NCBI GenBank assembly: GCA_963966185.1
Contig: CAWZYM010000293.1
Span: 665,001 to 729,000 of the forward strand
Direction of reading: 5' to 3'
Source of the DNA: Rhabditoides inermis
Lineage: Eukaryota; Nematoda; Chromadorea; Rhabditida; Rhabditidae
Length of the DNA: 64,000 bases
The notes beneath the pieces are model-generated. The model was not told the origin of the DNA. It did not search any database and saw only the letters and a program-made list of their open reading frames with translations. Positions 25,803-37,372 of the stretch are shown piece after piece. Each line of letters starts with the position of its first letter. Positions within the stretch are counted from its first letter, which is position 1. The position numbers were made by a program, and so were the translations under genes.

Positions 25803-26377
25803 TCTTAAAACATCTGAAAAATATTGATAAAAGACATAAAATAGTTAATATTGATACATATAACGGACAATATCCAGGTATCTGTCTCTCTTCTCTTTCT
25901 TATGCACGAGATGGGAACAGGTATATGATATAGGTCAGTCGGGAGAGAGATGCGAGAGAGCGTGAATAACTGAGAGAGCGCAGACATGTCGTGTCGCCTT
26001 TGATTATGTGGATTCGAGAAATCACATTGCCGCTAATATTGTGTCATTCACTTTGACTCTCTTTCTTGTTCTTTTCACCCGCCACGCGTTGGGAGAAAAG
26101 AGCGGAATTCCGACGACGACTTTCGCACACACCACCACAACAACAAAACCAGTAAACATACCATACTTACTAAAATACATGGAAAACAGTAATATTGCCG
26201 GATCTCGGGTTATGAAAATGTGTGCGTGCGGTGTTGTGTGAAGAGAGGAGGACTGGTTTGGGAAAAGAAGACGAGGAGAGAGGGAGAGGGAGATACATTG
26301 AATGAATGAGTGAATGGGCGAAAGAGAGACGCAAGACCGGGTAATTATGAGTGAATAATATGTATGTGATATTCCAG

Positions 26378-27957
26378 AAAACGTTCGTGATGCTGGTTCG
26401 GACGAAGAAGGGGGGCCTACTCGTCGAGCTGAGATCGTTCCAGAATCTATTGGTATGATACAACGATAAGAGATAATTAGAACAAATATTCAGCAAAGTT
26501 CGTCGTTTCCACTGCAGTCGAACGGAACGGAGAAACTGCGACTGTATACTAAAGGCAATCATATTGTGGTATGGAAGCTATACAGAATGGGGAGTCATCG
26601 ATATTCAGGCTGTCAACGAGTCGACCATGCATTTGACGACTTTTGCAAATCTGCACAGCCTGCAAAGCCACGAGTGGGTGGCATTGTGTTAAATATATAG
26701 AAACCAATGCTGTAGCTTCGCCGAGAACATCGTGTCGATCAATTTCGTAGACGACAACTTTTACGTGTTGATAGACACGGGAGAACTGCTGAAATACACA
26801 GGCGCGGACGACATAAAATGGTGTGATCTTCGGTTGTCAACAATAAAAGTAACATGTTCAGTGTGGCAACCGTATCGCCTCTCTACACTGACCTTCACTC
26901 TTGTTTCACCTTCAACCACAAGTTCTATATAATCTCTTTATCCGGATGCGTGATTATATCGCACGATTCCGAAGACTACGATGCAATCGACGATGAACTG
27001 GTAGTTGTGAAATCACCTACAAAATCAATAATTATAATTTATAAATGAAACGTTGCAGTACAAAAGCGACAAGTGCGGGCCGCTCGATGCCGGCCAATTT
27101 TTCATATACTCGAGGAAACACCAAATCTGCAAGATCTACGATAAGAATAACAGGTAGTCGCAACTGTCATAACTTTTCATAATCATAATCTTTTCTCCCT
27201 GATTTTTTTCCACATTTCCCAACTGTGTGCGTTCGAGGTGCAATGGAGGGATCATTCGAGGCGCGAAAGATTCCTTCAGAAAGATTCCTTCAGTCTCACG
27301 CACCTCTTCTCCTTTCCCCCATCCGAGTGGACAGTGGATGTGCGCTGGTCGGCCGGCCACCTATTCACTCTCACCAGACACGGCACTGTCAGCAAGTGGG
27401 CCCTGCTACCCAGAGGGTAAGTGACGAAGAACTGGCAAAGGCACAGTCTTTTCAAATTTTTATACCAAGTACTTCGAAGTAATTCGAAGATATTGCAAAG
27501 TGATTTCAAGTAATTCGAAATTTTTTGAGGTTGTTTGAAGTAGTAATGCGATTGCAGGCGCAAGCGGCGGGCGCGCTTTTTCCAGTGTGACACGGAGGAC
27601 GCGCGAGCCATCGTCAAACTCCACGAACAGGTGGTATTAATTAAATTATCTAAGAAAATTGCACATTTTTTGTACTTGATCAAACGCTCTTCAGCATCGG
27701 CTGTCGTGTAAACGGTACGAGTGTTAATGGTGGATCACTTGATTTTTCATCATCTGTTTTGTAATCCCACCGGGATCAAGCAGGCAATTCGCGTAATTGT
27801 GAAAATTGCACATTCATGACATTTCTACTTTCAGAAATTCGCCGTCCTCACCCGCGACCGCATCTCGTTTTTTGTGTTCGCGGAGGAAGAGATCGAAGCG
27901 AATTCCAATCCATCACACACAACTTCCGAGAAAGTCTCATCGAAACTCACCCTGTAA
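26378..27957 (+). CDS. Unknown protein, multi-exon, possible beta-propeller-like repeats (5' end not found)
   Basis: Short exons are separated by introns of about 40-45 nt: from 26378 (KTFVMLVRTKKGG), then segments beginning about 26475, 26582 and 26724, one ending in DDEL near 27000, one at 27060-27153 (KSDKCGPLDAGQFFIYSRKH), one ending ALLPRG at 27419, one at 27559-27631 (KRRARFFQCDTEDARAIVKL), and a last exon ending SKLTL-stop at 27957. The product alternates short hydrophobic strands with turns (SINFVDDNFYVLIDTGELLK; VRWSAGHLFTLTRHGTVSKW), which looks like WD/kelch-type blades, though no diagnostic motif is present. It starts near the divergent glycosyltransferase-like gene. I do not recognise the family, and the first exon and the exon junction around 27150-27260 are unresolved. 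Confidence 0.55.
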
Positions 27958-28602
27958 AATGTGCACACTATATAAAATATATCGTATATGAAATATGTGA
28001 TGATCTCTGCCTCGGGCATCGCTGACTACTCATTTCATCGGGGTGTTGGTTGGGTGTTTACTGCCAGTCTCACTGCGCAACTCGCTGCCTCCGGATCGAT
28101 AGCACGAGAGAGCTCGGCATCCTAGGAGAAGGCAGACGAGCAGGCGGTGAGAGTGTGGGGGATAACAAGAGACGCAGGGCGGCGTGCACAGAGGCTGCCG
28201 CGATGCAATTTTAGTTAGTGTTTCTCTCTGCTCCCGCTTTTTCTCGTATCTTCATACGACGAGTGTTTATTTTGCGTGACGGTTTCCCGTCTTTCTATTA
28301 TGTTTTCAAGTGTTTGATTATTGTTAGAATTGGTATGTCTCAAGATTATCGAATTTCCTTCATTTCACGCACTCTATTCGAACTCTTCCCTAACATCGTC
28401 GGTAGGCGTAAATATTTGTCATCAGTGATGTAATCAAGGTCATTGTCACACACTGATAACACTCGTCAAAACACCCTATTCCGAGTTCTCGATGGTTCTT
28501 TCACTGCTCTTTTACTCGCACTGACTAGAGCGATGTTTGAAATATAATCCCATGAAAGTGTAGTTTCCCCCCGAATTTCATGGTTTACTTTTCGTCTCTC
28601 CG

Positions 28603-28638
<36 letters not shown>

Positions 28639-29685
28639 GCTTACTCGCGCATGAAAGGGGAGAGAGAAAGTTTGGCTAACCATGCGAAAGTTTCTTCCCC
28701 CGTCGTCTCTCTTTCCACACCCCCTTCCCCCTTTTCCATTTGCGCGGCTCTGAATATGACAATCAATGGAAAGAGTAAACATTCGAGCACGCGACGACGT
28801 GTCGAATAGTCATGTGTTGATAGGAGATCAATAATCAATATGGGCGTTATTGTCAGCTTAGGCCTGCCTAGTGGAGCAACAATCCCCATATCCGCGCATA
28901 TTGAAGCATGCGCGACATACGCTCTCTGTCAATGCCGAGAGAGAATACCTAATTGCAATCGTGATCGATATTTTGAAAGTAAGTTACGCACGCGATTTCG
29001 CCCACCGCCCAGCAAACCGGTCACGATGTTGCAATATAATTCAGATGTTTCGCATGCCCGGGTGGCCTTCATAGCCCGCGCTCTCTCGTTGGCGCGCGCT
29101 ATTCCGCTATTTCCAGCCACGGCTGACACTGAGAGTTTGTCGCTAAGTCGTAGTGGAATGGGAGTGAGAGAGAGAGAGAGAAAGAGAGGCTCCCATAGGC
29201 AAGCAACGCATCTCTGTTTCTTTCTGTGCGACCCCGCGGTATTGTTGTCTTCTCAATGCCTACTATGGTCGTCGTAAACAACAACTACCACCACATTGTG
29301 CGACGTCCCTCTTACTCCACGTTTCTGTGCGAACGCTCAATTTGATTTACACATCCCATTTTCTCACGCCGATTTCGGCACGTATCGCTGGACAATGTTT
29401 TGGCAATATTTCGTTACGATAGACGCCCAGAATGCGCTCTGTTGTAAGATGTAAAAGATCAATCCATCAAGATCACTCCGGCATTTTGTTTGCATTCTGT
29501 TTGCACCTCTTTATTGAAATCATGTTCCAGTGTGTGTGTAAATAATGTCACGCGCAAATGCATGTTTGAACAATCATACCCTCATAAGGCAAAAGAGCTA
29601 CCACGGGGTGTCAGTAGCGGAATCCGCTCTAATTCTCTGTTGTGCCCACCGGCTGTCTGTGACGTCTATTTTGATCTAAATCGGA
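27958..29685. other. Intergenic region upstream of the repeat exon
   Basis: It contains a (CT)n tract at 28605-28634, a short GA tract at 29165-29187, and no supported exon. The open frame at 28840-29277 has no recognisable features. The promoter of the long galectin transcript, or the trans-splice site feeding the ATG at 29686, should lie here. Confidence 0.4.
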
Positions 29686-32600
29686 ATGACGGACGTTGCT
29701 CAATTCGACTCGATTCAATCGAACCACGGTGTTAAATTCGAACCGATTCAATCCAACCACGTTGTTGGATCCAAATCGTTGTCATCGAACCACGTCGTCG
29801 AATCCGAGTCGATTTCAACGAACCGCGTTCTTGAATTCGAATCAAAACAATCGGATCGCGCTGTTGAATCCGAGTGGACCCAAACGGACCACGTCGCTGA
29901 ATCCGAGTCTATTCACTCGATCCACGTCGCTGAATCCAACTCTACTTCATCTGACCACGACCACGTTGCTGAATCCGAGTCTATTCACTCGGTCCACGTC
30001 GCTGAATCCGAGTCTACTCCATCTGACCACGACCACGTTGCTGAATCCGAGTCTGTTCACTCTGTCCACGTCGCTGAATCTGAGTCGATCCCATCGAAGC
30101 ACGTCGCTGAATTCGAGTCTACTCCATCTGACCACGACCACGTTGCTGAATCTGATGCGATTCCATCGAAGCACGTCGCTGAATCCGAGTCTACTTCATC
30201 TGACCACGACCACGTTGCTGAATCCGAGTCTATTCACTCGATCCTCGTCGCTGAATCTGAGTCGATCCCATCGAAGCACGTCGCTGAATTCGAGTCTACT
30301 CCATCTGACCACGACCACGTTGCTGAATCTGATGCGATTCCATCGAAGCACGTCGCTGAATCCGAGTCTACTCCATCTGACCACGACCACGTTGCTGAAT
30401 CCGAGTCTATTCACTCGGTCCACGTCGCTGAATCCGAGTCGATCCCATCAAGGCACGTCACTGAATCCGACTCTACTCCATCTGACCACGACCACGTCGC
30501 TGAATCTGAGTCGATTTCATTGAAGCCCGTCGCTGAATCCGAGTCTACTCCATCTGACCACGACCACGTTGCTGAATCCGAGTCTATTCACTCGGTCCAC
30601 GTCGCTGAATCTGAGTCGATCCCATCGAAGCACGTCGCTGAATCCGACTCTACTCTATCTGACCACGACCACGTTGCTGAATCTGAGTCGATCCCATCGA
30701 AGCACGTCGCTGAATCCGATTCTACTCCATCTGACCACGACCACGTCGCTGAATCTGAGTCGATCCCATCGAAGCACGTCGCTGAATCCGAGTCTACTCC
30801 ATCTGACCACGACCACGTTGCTGAATCCGAGTCTATTCACTCGGTCCACGTCGCTGAATCTGAGTCGATCCCATCGAAGCACGTCGCTGAATCCGACTCT
30901 ACTCCATCTGACCACGACCACGTTGCTGAATCTGAGTCGATCCAATTGAAGCACGTCGCTGAATCCAAGTCTACTCCATCTGACCACGACCACGTTGCTG
31001 AATCCGAGTCTATTCACTCGGTCCACGTCGCTGAATCTGAGTCGATCCCATCGAAGCACGTCGCTGAATCCGACTCTACTCCATCTGACCACGACCACGT
31101 TGCTGAATCTGAGTCGATCCCATCGAAGCACGTCGCTGAATCCGAGTCTACTCCATCTGACCACGACCACGTTGCTGAATCCGAGTCTATTCACTCGGTC
31201 CACGTCGCTGAATCTGAGTCGATCCCATCGAAGCACGTCGCTGAATCCGATTCTACTCCATCTGACCACGACCACGTTGCTGAATCCGAGTCTATTCACT
31301 CGGTCCACGTCGCTGAATCCGAGTCGATCCCATCAAGGCACGTCACTGAATCCGACTCTACTCCATCTGACCACGACCACGTCGCTGAATCTGAGTCGAT
31401 TTCATTGAAGCCCGTCGCTGAATCCGAGTCTACTCCATCTGACCACGACCACGTTGCTGAATCCGAGTCTATTCACTCGGTCCACGTCGCTGAATCTGAG
31501 TCGATCCCATCGAAGCACGTCGCTGAATCCGACTCTACTCTATCTGACCACGACCACGTTGCTGAATCTGAGTCGATCCCATCGAAGCACGTCGCTGAAT
31601 CCGATTCTACTCCATCTGACCACGACCACGTCGCTGAATCTGAGTCGATCCCATCGAAGCACGTCGCTGAATCCGAGTCTACTCCATCTGACCACGACCA
31701 CGTTGCTGAATCCGAGTCTATTCACTCGGTCCACGTCGCTGAATCTGAGTCGATCCCATCGAAGCACGTCGCTGAATCCGACTCTACTCCATCTGACCAC
31801 GACCACGTTGCTGAATCTGAGTCGATCCAATTGAAGCACGTCGCTGAATCCAAGTCTACTCCATCTGACCACGACCACGTTGCTGAATCCGAGTCTATTC
31901 ACTCGGTCCACGTCGCTGAATCTGAGTCGATCCCATCGAAGCACGTCGCTGAATCCGACTCTACTCCATCTGACCACGACCACGTTGCTGAATCTGAGTC
32001 GATCCCATCGAAGCACGTCGCTGAATCCGAGTCTACTCCATCTGACCACGACCACGTTGCTGAATCCGAGTCTATTCACTCGGTCCACGTCGCTGAATCT
32101 GAGTCGATCCCATCGAAGCACGTCGCTGAATCCGATTCTACTCCATCTGACCACGACCACGTTGCTGAATCTGATGCGATTCCATCGAAGCACGTCGCTG
32201 AATCCGAGTCTACTCCATCTGACCACGACCACGTTGCTGAATCTGATGCGATTCCATCGAAGCACGTCGCTGAATCCGAGTCTACTCCATCTGACCACGA
32301 CCACGTTGCTGAATCCGAGTCTATTCACTCGATCCACGTCGCTGAATCTGAGTCGATCCCATCGAAGCACGTCGCTGAATCCGAGTCTACTCCATCTGAC
32401 CACGACCACGTTGCTGAATCCGAGTCTATTCACTCGGTCCACGTCGCTGAATCTGAGTCGATCCCATCGAAGCACGTCGCTGAATCCGACTCTACTCCAT
32501 CTGACCACGACCACGTTGCTGAATCTGAGTCGATCCAATTGAAGCACGACGCTGAATCCAAGTCTACTCCATCTGACCACGACCACGTTGCTGAATCCGA

Positions 32601-35600
32601 GTCTATTCACTCGGTCCACGTCGCTGAATCTGAGTCGATCCCATCGAAGCACGTCGCTGAATCCGACTCTACTCCATCTGACCACGACCACGTTGCTGAA
32701 TCTGAGTCGATCCCATCGAAGCACGTCGCTGAATCCGAGTCTACTCCATCTGACCACGACCACGTTGCTGAATCCGAGTCTATTCACTCGGTCCACGTCG
32801 CTGAATCTGAGTCGATCCCATCAAAGCACGTCGCTGAATCCGAGTCTACTCCATCTGACCACGACCACGTTGCTGAATCTGAGTCGATCCCATCGAAGCA
32901 CGTCGCTGAATCCGAGTCTACTCCATCTGACCACGACCACGTTGCTGAATCTGAGTCGATCCCATTGAAGCACGTCGCTGAATCCGAGTCTACTCCATCT
33001 GACCACGACCACGTTGCTGAATCCGAGTCTATTCACTCGATCCACGTCGCTGAATCTGAGTCTACTCCATTTGACCACGACCACGTTGCTGAATCTGATG
33101 CGATTCCATCGGACCACGTCGCTAATTCCGATACTACTCCATCTGACCACGACCACTCTGCGGAATCCGATTTTGTTCAAGTGGTCCACGTCGCTGGATC
33201 TGAGTCGATTCCATCCAACCACGTCGCTGATGCCGAATCGATTCAATCGGACCCATCTGTGAACGGTGAGAGATCCTAGCCACCAGATTGTTTTTATTTC
33301 TCCCGCCACCGCAATCCCCGCCCCGCTGCTGCGACACCACAAAGACACACTCACAAGCACACACATTTCGAGAGAGTCCGGTGTAATAGTCGGTCGGGTG
33401 CATCGCCTACTGCCACACCCCTTTCTTTTCAAACGAGAAACGTTTCGAGAAAAGCGATACCTGATGAGTGACTCACATCATCATCATCAGATCGAGACTA
33501 TCACCCCGTGACTCATTATTGTTTGTGTGTGTGTGTGCCACTGTTTCCGTCTCCCGCCTCCTGTCTCCTCGCACTCTCTCCTCTCTGTCCTCTGCGTCTA
33601 CGCACATTGCGCACTCTGCTTCCCTGCTCCCTCGCCCCCCGCACCCGCCTCTCCCTTTTCCCTTCTCTCAGTGCCTGCGTATGTTTTCGCGCTTGTTGAT
33701 CGCAGGTCGTTTGAATTTTCAATCCTATTTCGTTTCGCTAACACTCGCGTTTTTTTTAACACTGAATACTTCTCATGTATTTTCCGTGTCTACAAATATG
33801 ATGGTTATTTCAGGTAGTTCCGATCAACCAACAACCATCATGACTGAGGAGACCAAGTCCTACGTGAGTTTATCGAATTGTTTATTTTAGTTTTATTGTC
33901 TGAGTGGTGAGTGGGGAAGAAAGTTGCGCAAAGCCATCCGGTCTCACAATGTGTTTGCAATAACCGTAAACGAGCCGTCTTCTTTTCTTCGTTTGAGTCT
34001 AGTGCAGATCACATTGGGTTGAAAAAACGCGCAAACAGCATGTGGCGTAGAATTGAGAGGGAGGTCGCGCGGCCGGAATGGCTCTCTCTCTCTCCCTCTC
34101 CCCCAATCTCTCTCAATCCCTATTGTTGCTCCTGCGCCCGAAATGTTGTTGAAACTAGGCGAAATGTCATGGAAACGAGAAACAGTAGCATGTAGGATCG
34201 CGACATTTCCCTACAAATGATTCACTCCGATACAAAACTTGGGTGGACACCCTTTTATACCCTCCAAAGGGTCGTTAGATGAATCAACTCGCATACGGGC
34301 CCGGTGTGATTCGGCCGACACCCACATAAGGCATTGATAAAGGTGTTGAGTCAACCGCGCCGCGCAAAAACGCCGGGGGTGGAGAGAGCGGGCTGATATA
34401 GCCCCTCCGACTTGTCACAACCGGCCAGTCTCTGACTACACGCGCGCACAGTATGGCCACGCAGCCTCACATTTTCTTCTACGACCACCGCCGCTCTATG
34501 GTGAGGCGTTTATCCTCAAAACGAGATTTCTGGATTATGGAGCAAGTTCAATAATAGTAGCACTTTTTTGCGCCAGTCGCTAGGTGACCCCGTCGCTTTC
34601 GGAGACTGCGAAGCATTATTCACACTCCTCCCACTTTTCTGCTGCTAGTTTTCTGCAGTCAATCTGCTGGGTGTTTGTCTCGTTTTTCCACACGCGTTTC
34701 CGTAAACTTCCCGTGTGAGGCGCAATCTGATTGTGTCTGTGTGTGGCTGCCTCCTCCCCGGGGGCGCGACCACTGCTATTCCACCATCACCCTCACCCAC
34801 AACACGCGATATAGCCATTCCGCTGGCGCCTCAATCCGCTGCCACCCCGAAACAGCTGGTTACTATTCTCGTATTCGGCGCATGATACTGATACTCGATG
34901 TGCTGCACTGGCATATCCAAGGCACCGACATGGTGGTTATTTATTGATTGTTTATCGATTTATTGATTGTTTTTTCAGCCGGTGCCGTACCGCAGCCTGC
35001 TGCAGGAGAAGATCGAGCCCGGACAGACCCTAATCGTCCGCGGATCCACCATCGATGAGAGCCAGCGGTGAGTGAAGAGCAGGAGAGGGAGAGAAAAAGG
35101 AAGGGAGAAAGAGTAGAGAAAGAGAGAGAGAGAGAGAATCCTTCTTGCAGCTTCACCGTGAACCTGCACTCCAAGTCTGCCGACTTCTCCGGCAACGACG
35201 TGCCCCTCCACATCTCGGTCCGCTTCGACGAGGGCAAGGTGAGGACTTATCATCAGATTGACTGCGTAGATCTAGACTGAGTATCATATCATCTACACTC
35301 ATACATTTACCGGACCATTAGTCTATTCCGGCTGGTTGCCTCGACGGAATACCGAAAAAGATGGGATGGAGCAGAAAAAGTTTTGCGTTTTTGCTGTGAA
35401 GGCCGGAGGAGAGACGGGTGGAAATGGATACTCTCCCACACAGACGTGCCAACATCTGTACAAAAAACAATTACTCTTAAAATCGATGATAAATATCAAA
35501 TATTTATTCGGAATCGTAAAATCCAATAATATCGGTTTTCATTATCGATTTCTTGCAGATCGTGCTGAACTCGTTCTCGAACGGCGAGTGGGGCAAGGAG

Positions 35601-37198
35601 GAGCGCAAGTCGAACCCCCTGAAGAAGGGAGACTCGTTCGACATCCGCATCCGCGTCCACGATGACAGGTTCCAGGTGAGGGGGGGGGGGGTAGAGAAAG
35701 AGAGAGAGAGAGGGGGGGGGGAGGGAAAGAGAGAGTCGATCGATTTGACCGCTGTTTCGTGTGCCCGCTTCCCAGCTATCATCACTCGGCACTTATCGGC
35801 GTTTTGTTGTTTTCGAACGCGGAACGCGATCCGTAAAATCCATGGCGAGAACTGATAGGAGAGAGAGAGGGTGTGATGCCGGCGCGCCGCAAATAACGAC
35901 TGCGTGCATTTCGAAACGTGCAGAATAGCCGATAGTTTGACATTTACACCGGAAGTTGCACGTGTGATGGAAACTGTAGATTGGAAAGATTAGACGAGTT
36001 CTGAGGAAAAAGCACACGCGACTGTACAAATGGGAGAGAGAGTGAGAAAAACGAGTGTTTTCAGATCATCATCGACCACAAGGAGTTCAAGGACTACGAG
36101 CACCGTCTGCCCGTATCCTCCATCTCCCACCTCTCCATCGACGGAGACCTCTACCTCAACCACGTGCACTGGGGAGGAAAGTACTACGTGAGTACCGCCC
36201 CTCCAAGCCACGCCCCCTCTTTCAAAATCATTGATTGGTTCCCGCCGATCTAGGCAGTTCTTGTCGCAAAGGCCAAGTGCAGTCTTTGTCCGCGGCTCGC
36301 AAACAACACTCGCACTTTTCTCTTTCAAGTCTGTTCGACCGCGGAGAGATACATTTTGAATGGAAGGTGGAACTGTACTATGGCGTCGGGTCGATCTCTC
36401 TTGAACGACAAAATGGCGATGATTCGTTTCTCTCTCTCTCAACAAAAACCACACCGCTATGCGTTTGGTCATTGAGAAATGCACACATACGAATCTCTGC
36501 GTCTCTGCGATCACACACTCTTTTGCGTGTCTCTGACATTTATGGCAAACGCATTTTCACCGCGACTGTTTCCAAAGGAAAACGTGTGGGAACGTGAAAG
36601 TATGCAAACAAAACGATATCGATTGGTATTGATTGTTTGATTGCAGCCCGTGCCCTATGAGAGCGGAATCAGCCAGGGACTGGCCGTCGGCAAGAGCCTC
36701 CTTATCTTCGGAACCTGCGAGAAGAAGGTAATCGATAGTCTAATGAATCAATAAATCAATAATCTCGTTTCAGTGCAAGCGCTTCAACGTGAACCTTCTG
36801 CGCAAGAACGGAGACATCGCTCTCCACTTCAACCCTCGCTTCGACGAGAAGGTAGGGCGGAGCTTGCGGGGGCGGAGCCTAATTCGTACTTTGCAGGTTG
36901 TGGTGAGGAACGCGCTGCAGGCGAACGAGTGGGGAAACGAGGAGAAGGAGGGCAAGAACCCGTTCGAGAAGGGAGTCGGATTCGACCTCGCCATCACCAA
37001 CGAGGCGTTCGCCTTCCAGGTGAGTGGGGGCGGGACTTAAGGAGGCGGTGCCTGGTATGAGAAGAGTGTACATTGTCTCTTTAGGTGTTCATCAACGGAG
37101 AGCGCTTCTGCACGTTCGCTCACCGCTCGGACCCCAACGACATCACCGGACTGCAGATCCAGGGAGACATCGAGCTCTCCGGAATCCAGATCCAGTAA
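29686..37198 (+). CDS. Long galectin isoform: Asp/Glu/Ser/His tandem-repeat N-terminus joined in frame to two galectin domains (proposed)
   Basis: A single open exon 29686-33265 encodes about 1,190 residues built from 11- to 13-residue units of the types HVAESESIPSK, HVAESDSTPSDHD and HVAESESIHSV. It would close at a TAG at 33277-33279, but a good donor (G|GTGAGAG) lies at 33266. The next acceptor (ATTTCAG at 33807-33813) opens exon 33814-33863, which contains the galectin start ATG at 33840. Joining 33265 to 33814 keeps the frame (NGSSDQPTTIMTEETKSY) and continues into the galectin exons. If used, this gives a protein of about 1,490 residues with a very acidic, His-rich, probably extended stalk before a bivalent lectin. 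Without it, the repeat exon makes a separate protein ending NGERS. No signal peptide is seen. This is inferred from splice signals only. Confidence 0.5.
29860..33240 (+). repeat. Coding tandem repeat (33-39 bp units, about 105-bp higher-order unit)
   Basis: The units begin CACGTCGCTGAATC and vary in three tails (CCATCGAAG, CCATCTGACCACGAC, CACTCGGTC). Three short units form a roughly 105-bp higher-order unit. A longer block is duplicated at an offset of 885 bp: distinctive variants at 30441, 30651 and 30941 recur at 31326, 31536 and 31826. A related variant appears again 708 bp further on (32534). All offsets are multiples of three. Confidence 0.95.
33840..37198 (+). CDS. lec-1: Tandem-repeat (two-CRD) galectin, LEC-1 type
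   Basis: Exons: 33840-33863 (MTEETKSY), 34979-35067, 35151-35238, 35559-35675, 36065-36187, 36647-36727, 36774-36851, 36897-37019 and 37085-37198 (stop TAA). The product, about 279 residues, carries two carbohydrate-recognition domains, each introduced by PVPY. Domain 1 has HISVRFDEGKIVLNSF and the WGKEERK motif. Domain 2 has LHFNPRFDEK, WGNEEKEGKNPFEKG and a C-terminus in IELSGIQIQ. H-N-R and W-x-x-E are the beta-galactoside-binding signature; domain 2 keeps HFNPRF, whereas domain 1 has HISVRF, so its first sugar contact residue differs, as in nematode LEC-1. By family knowledge it is a soluble, non-classically secreted bivalent lectin. Codon third positions are strongly C/G biased, suggesting high expression. 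Confidence 0.92.
34453..34500 (+). promoter_or_regulatory. Candidate alternative first coding exon of the galectin
   Basis: An ATG opens 16 codons (product MATQPHIFFYDHRRSM) ending exactly at a GTGAGG donor in phase 0, which fits the acceptor at 34979. It lies between the MTEETKSY exon and the first CRD exon. This would give a third N-terminus. It could also be chance. Confidence 0.35.
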
Positions 37199-37366
37199 TC
37201 AGCTGATCGTCAGCTGACTACACGTCCTGCCCTCACTCTTCACACATTTGCATATTTATCACTGTCTATTCCACATTTTCTCATCGCTAGAAAATCCAAT
37301 CACCTATCTCTCCCACTGTAACCGATGCAGCTTTGTTCATGCGATTTTCTGAGGCCGCGGCCTTTT

Positions 37367-37372
37367 AATAAA
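37367..37372 (+). terminator. Polyadenylation signal AATAAA of the galectin gene
   Basis: AATAAA lies 169 bp after the stop codon and is followed by a T-rich stretch, the usual arrangement for a nematode 3' end. Confidence 0.6.

Noticed and set aside
26008..26241. Plus-strand frame with a signal-peptide-like leader (MDSRNHIAAN...)
   Set aside because: It might be the first exon of the gene at 26378, but no donor/acceptor pair keeps the frame convincingly.
28840..29277. 145-codon plus-strand frame upstream of the repeat exon
   Set aside because: It ends in a GA-repeat-derived Arg-Glu stretch and has no family resemblance or splice continuity.
31540..32796. 418-codon antisense frame in the repeat exon
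   Set aside because: It is an antisense shadow of a stop-free tandem repeat; the sense frame is longer and has splice support.
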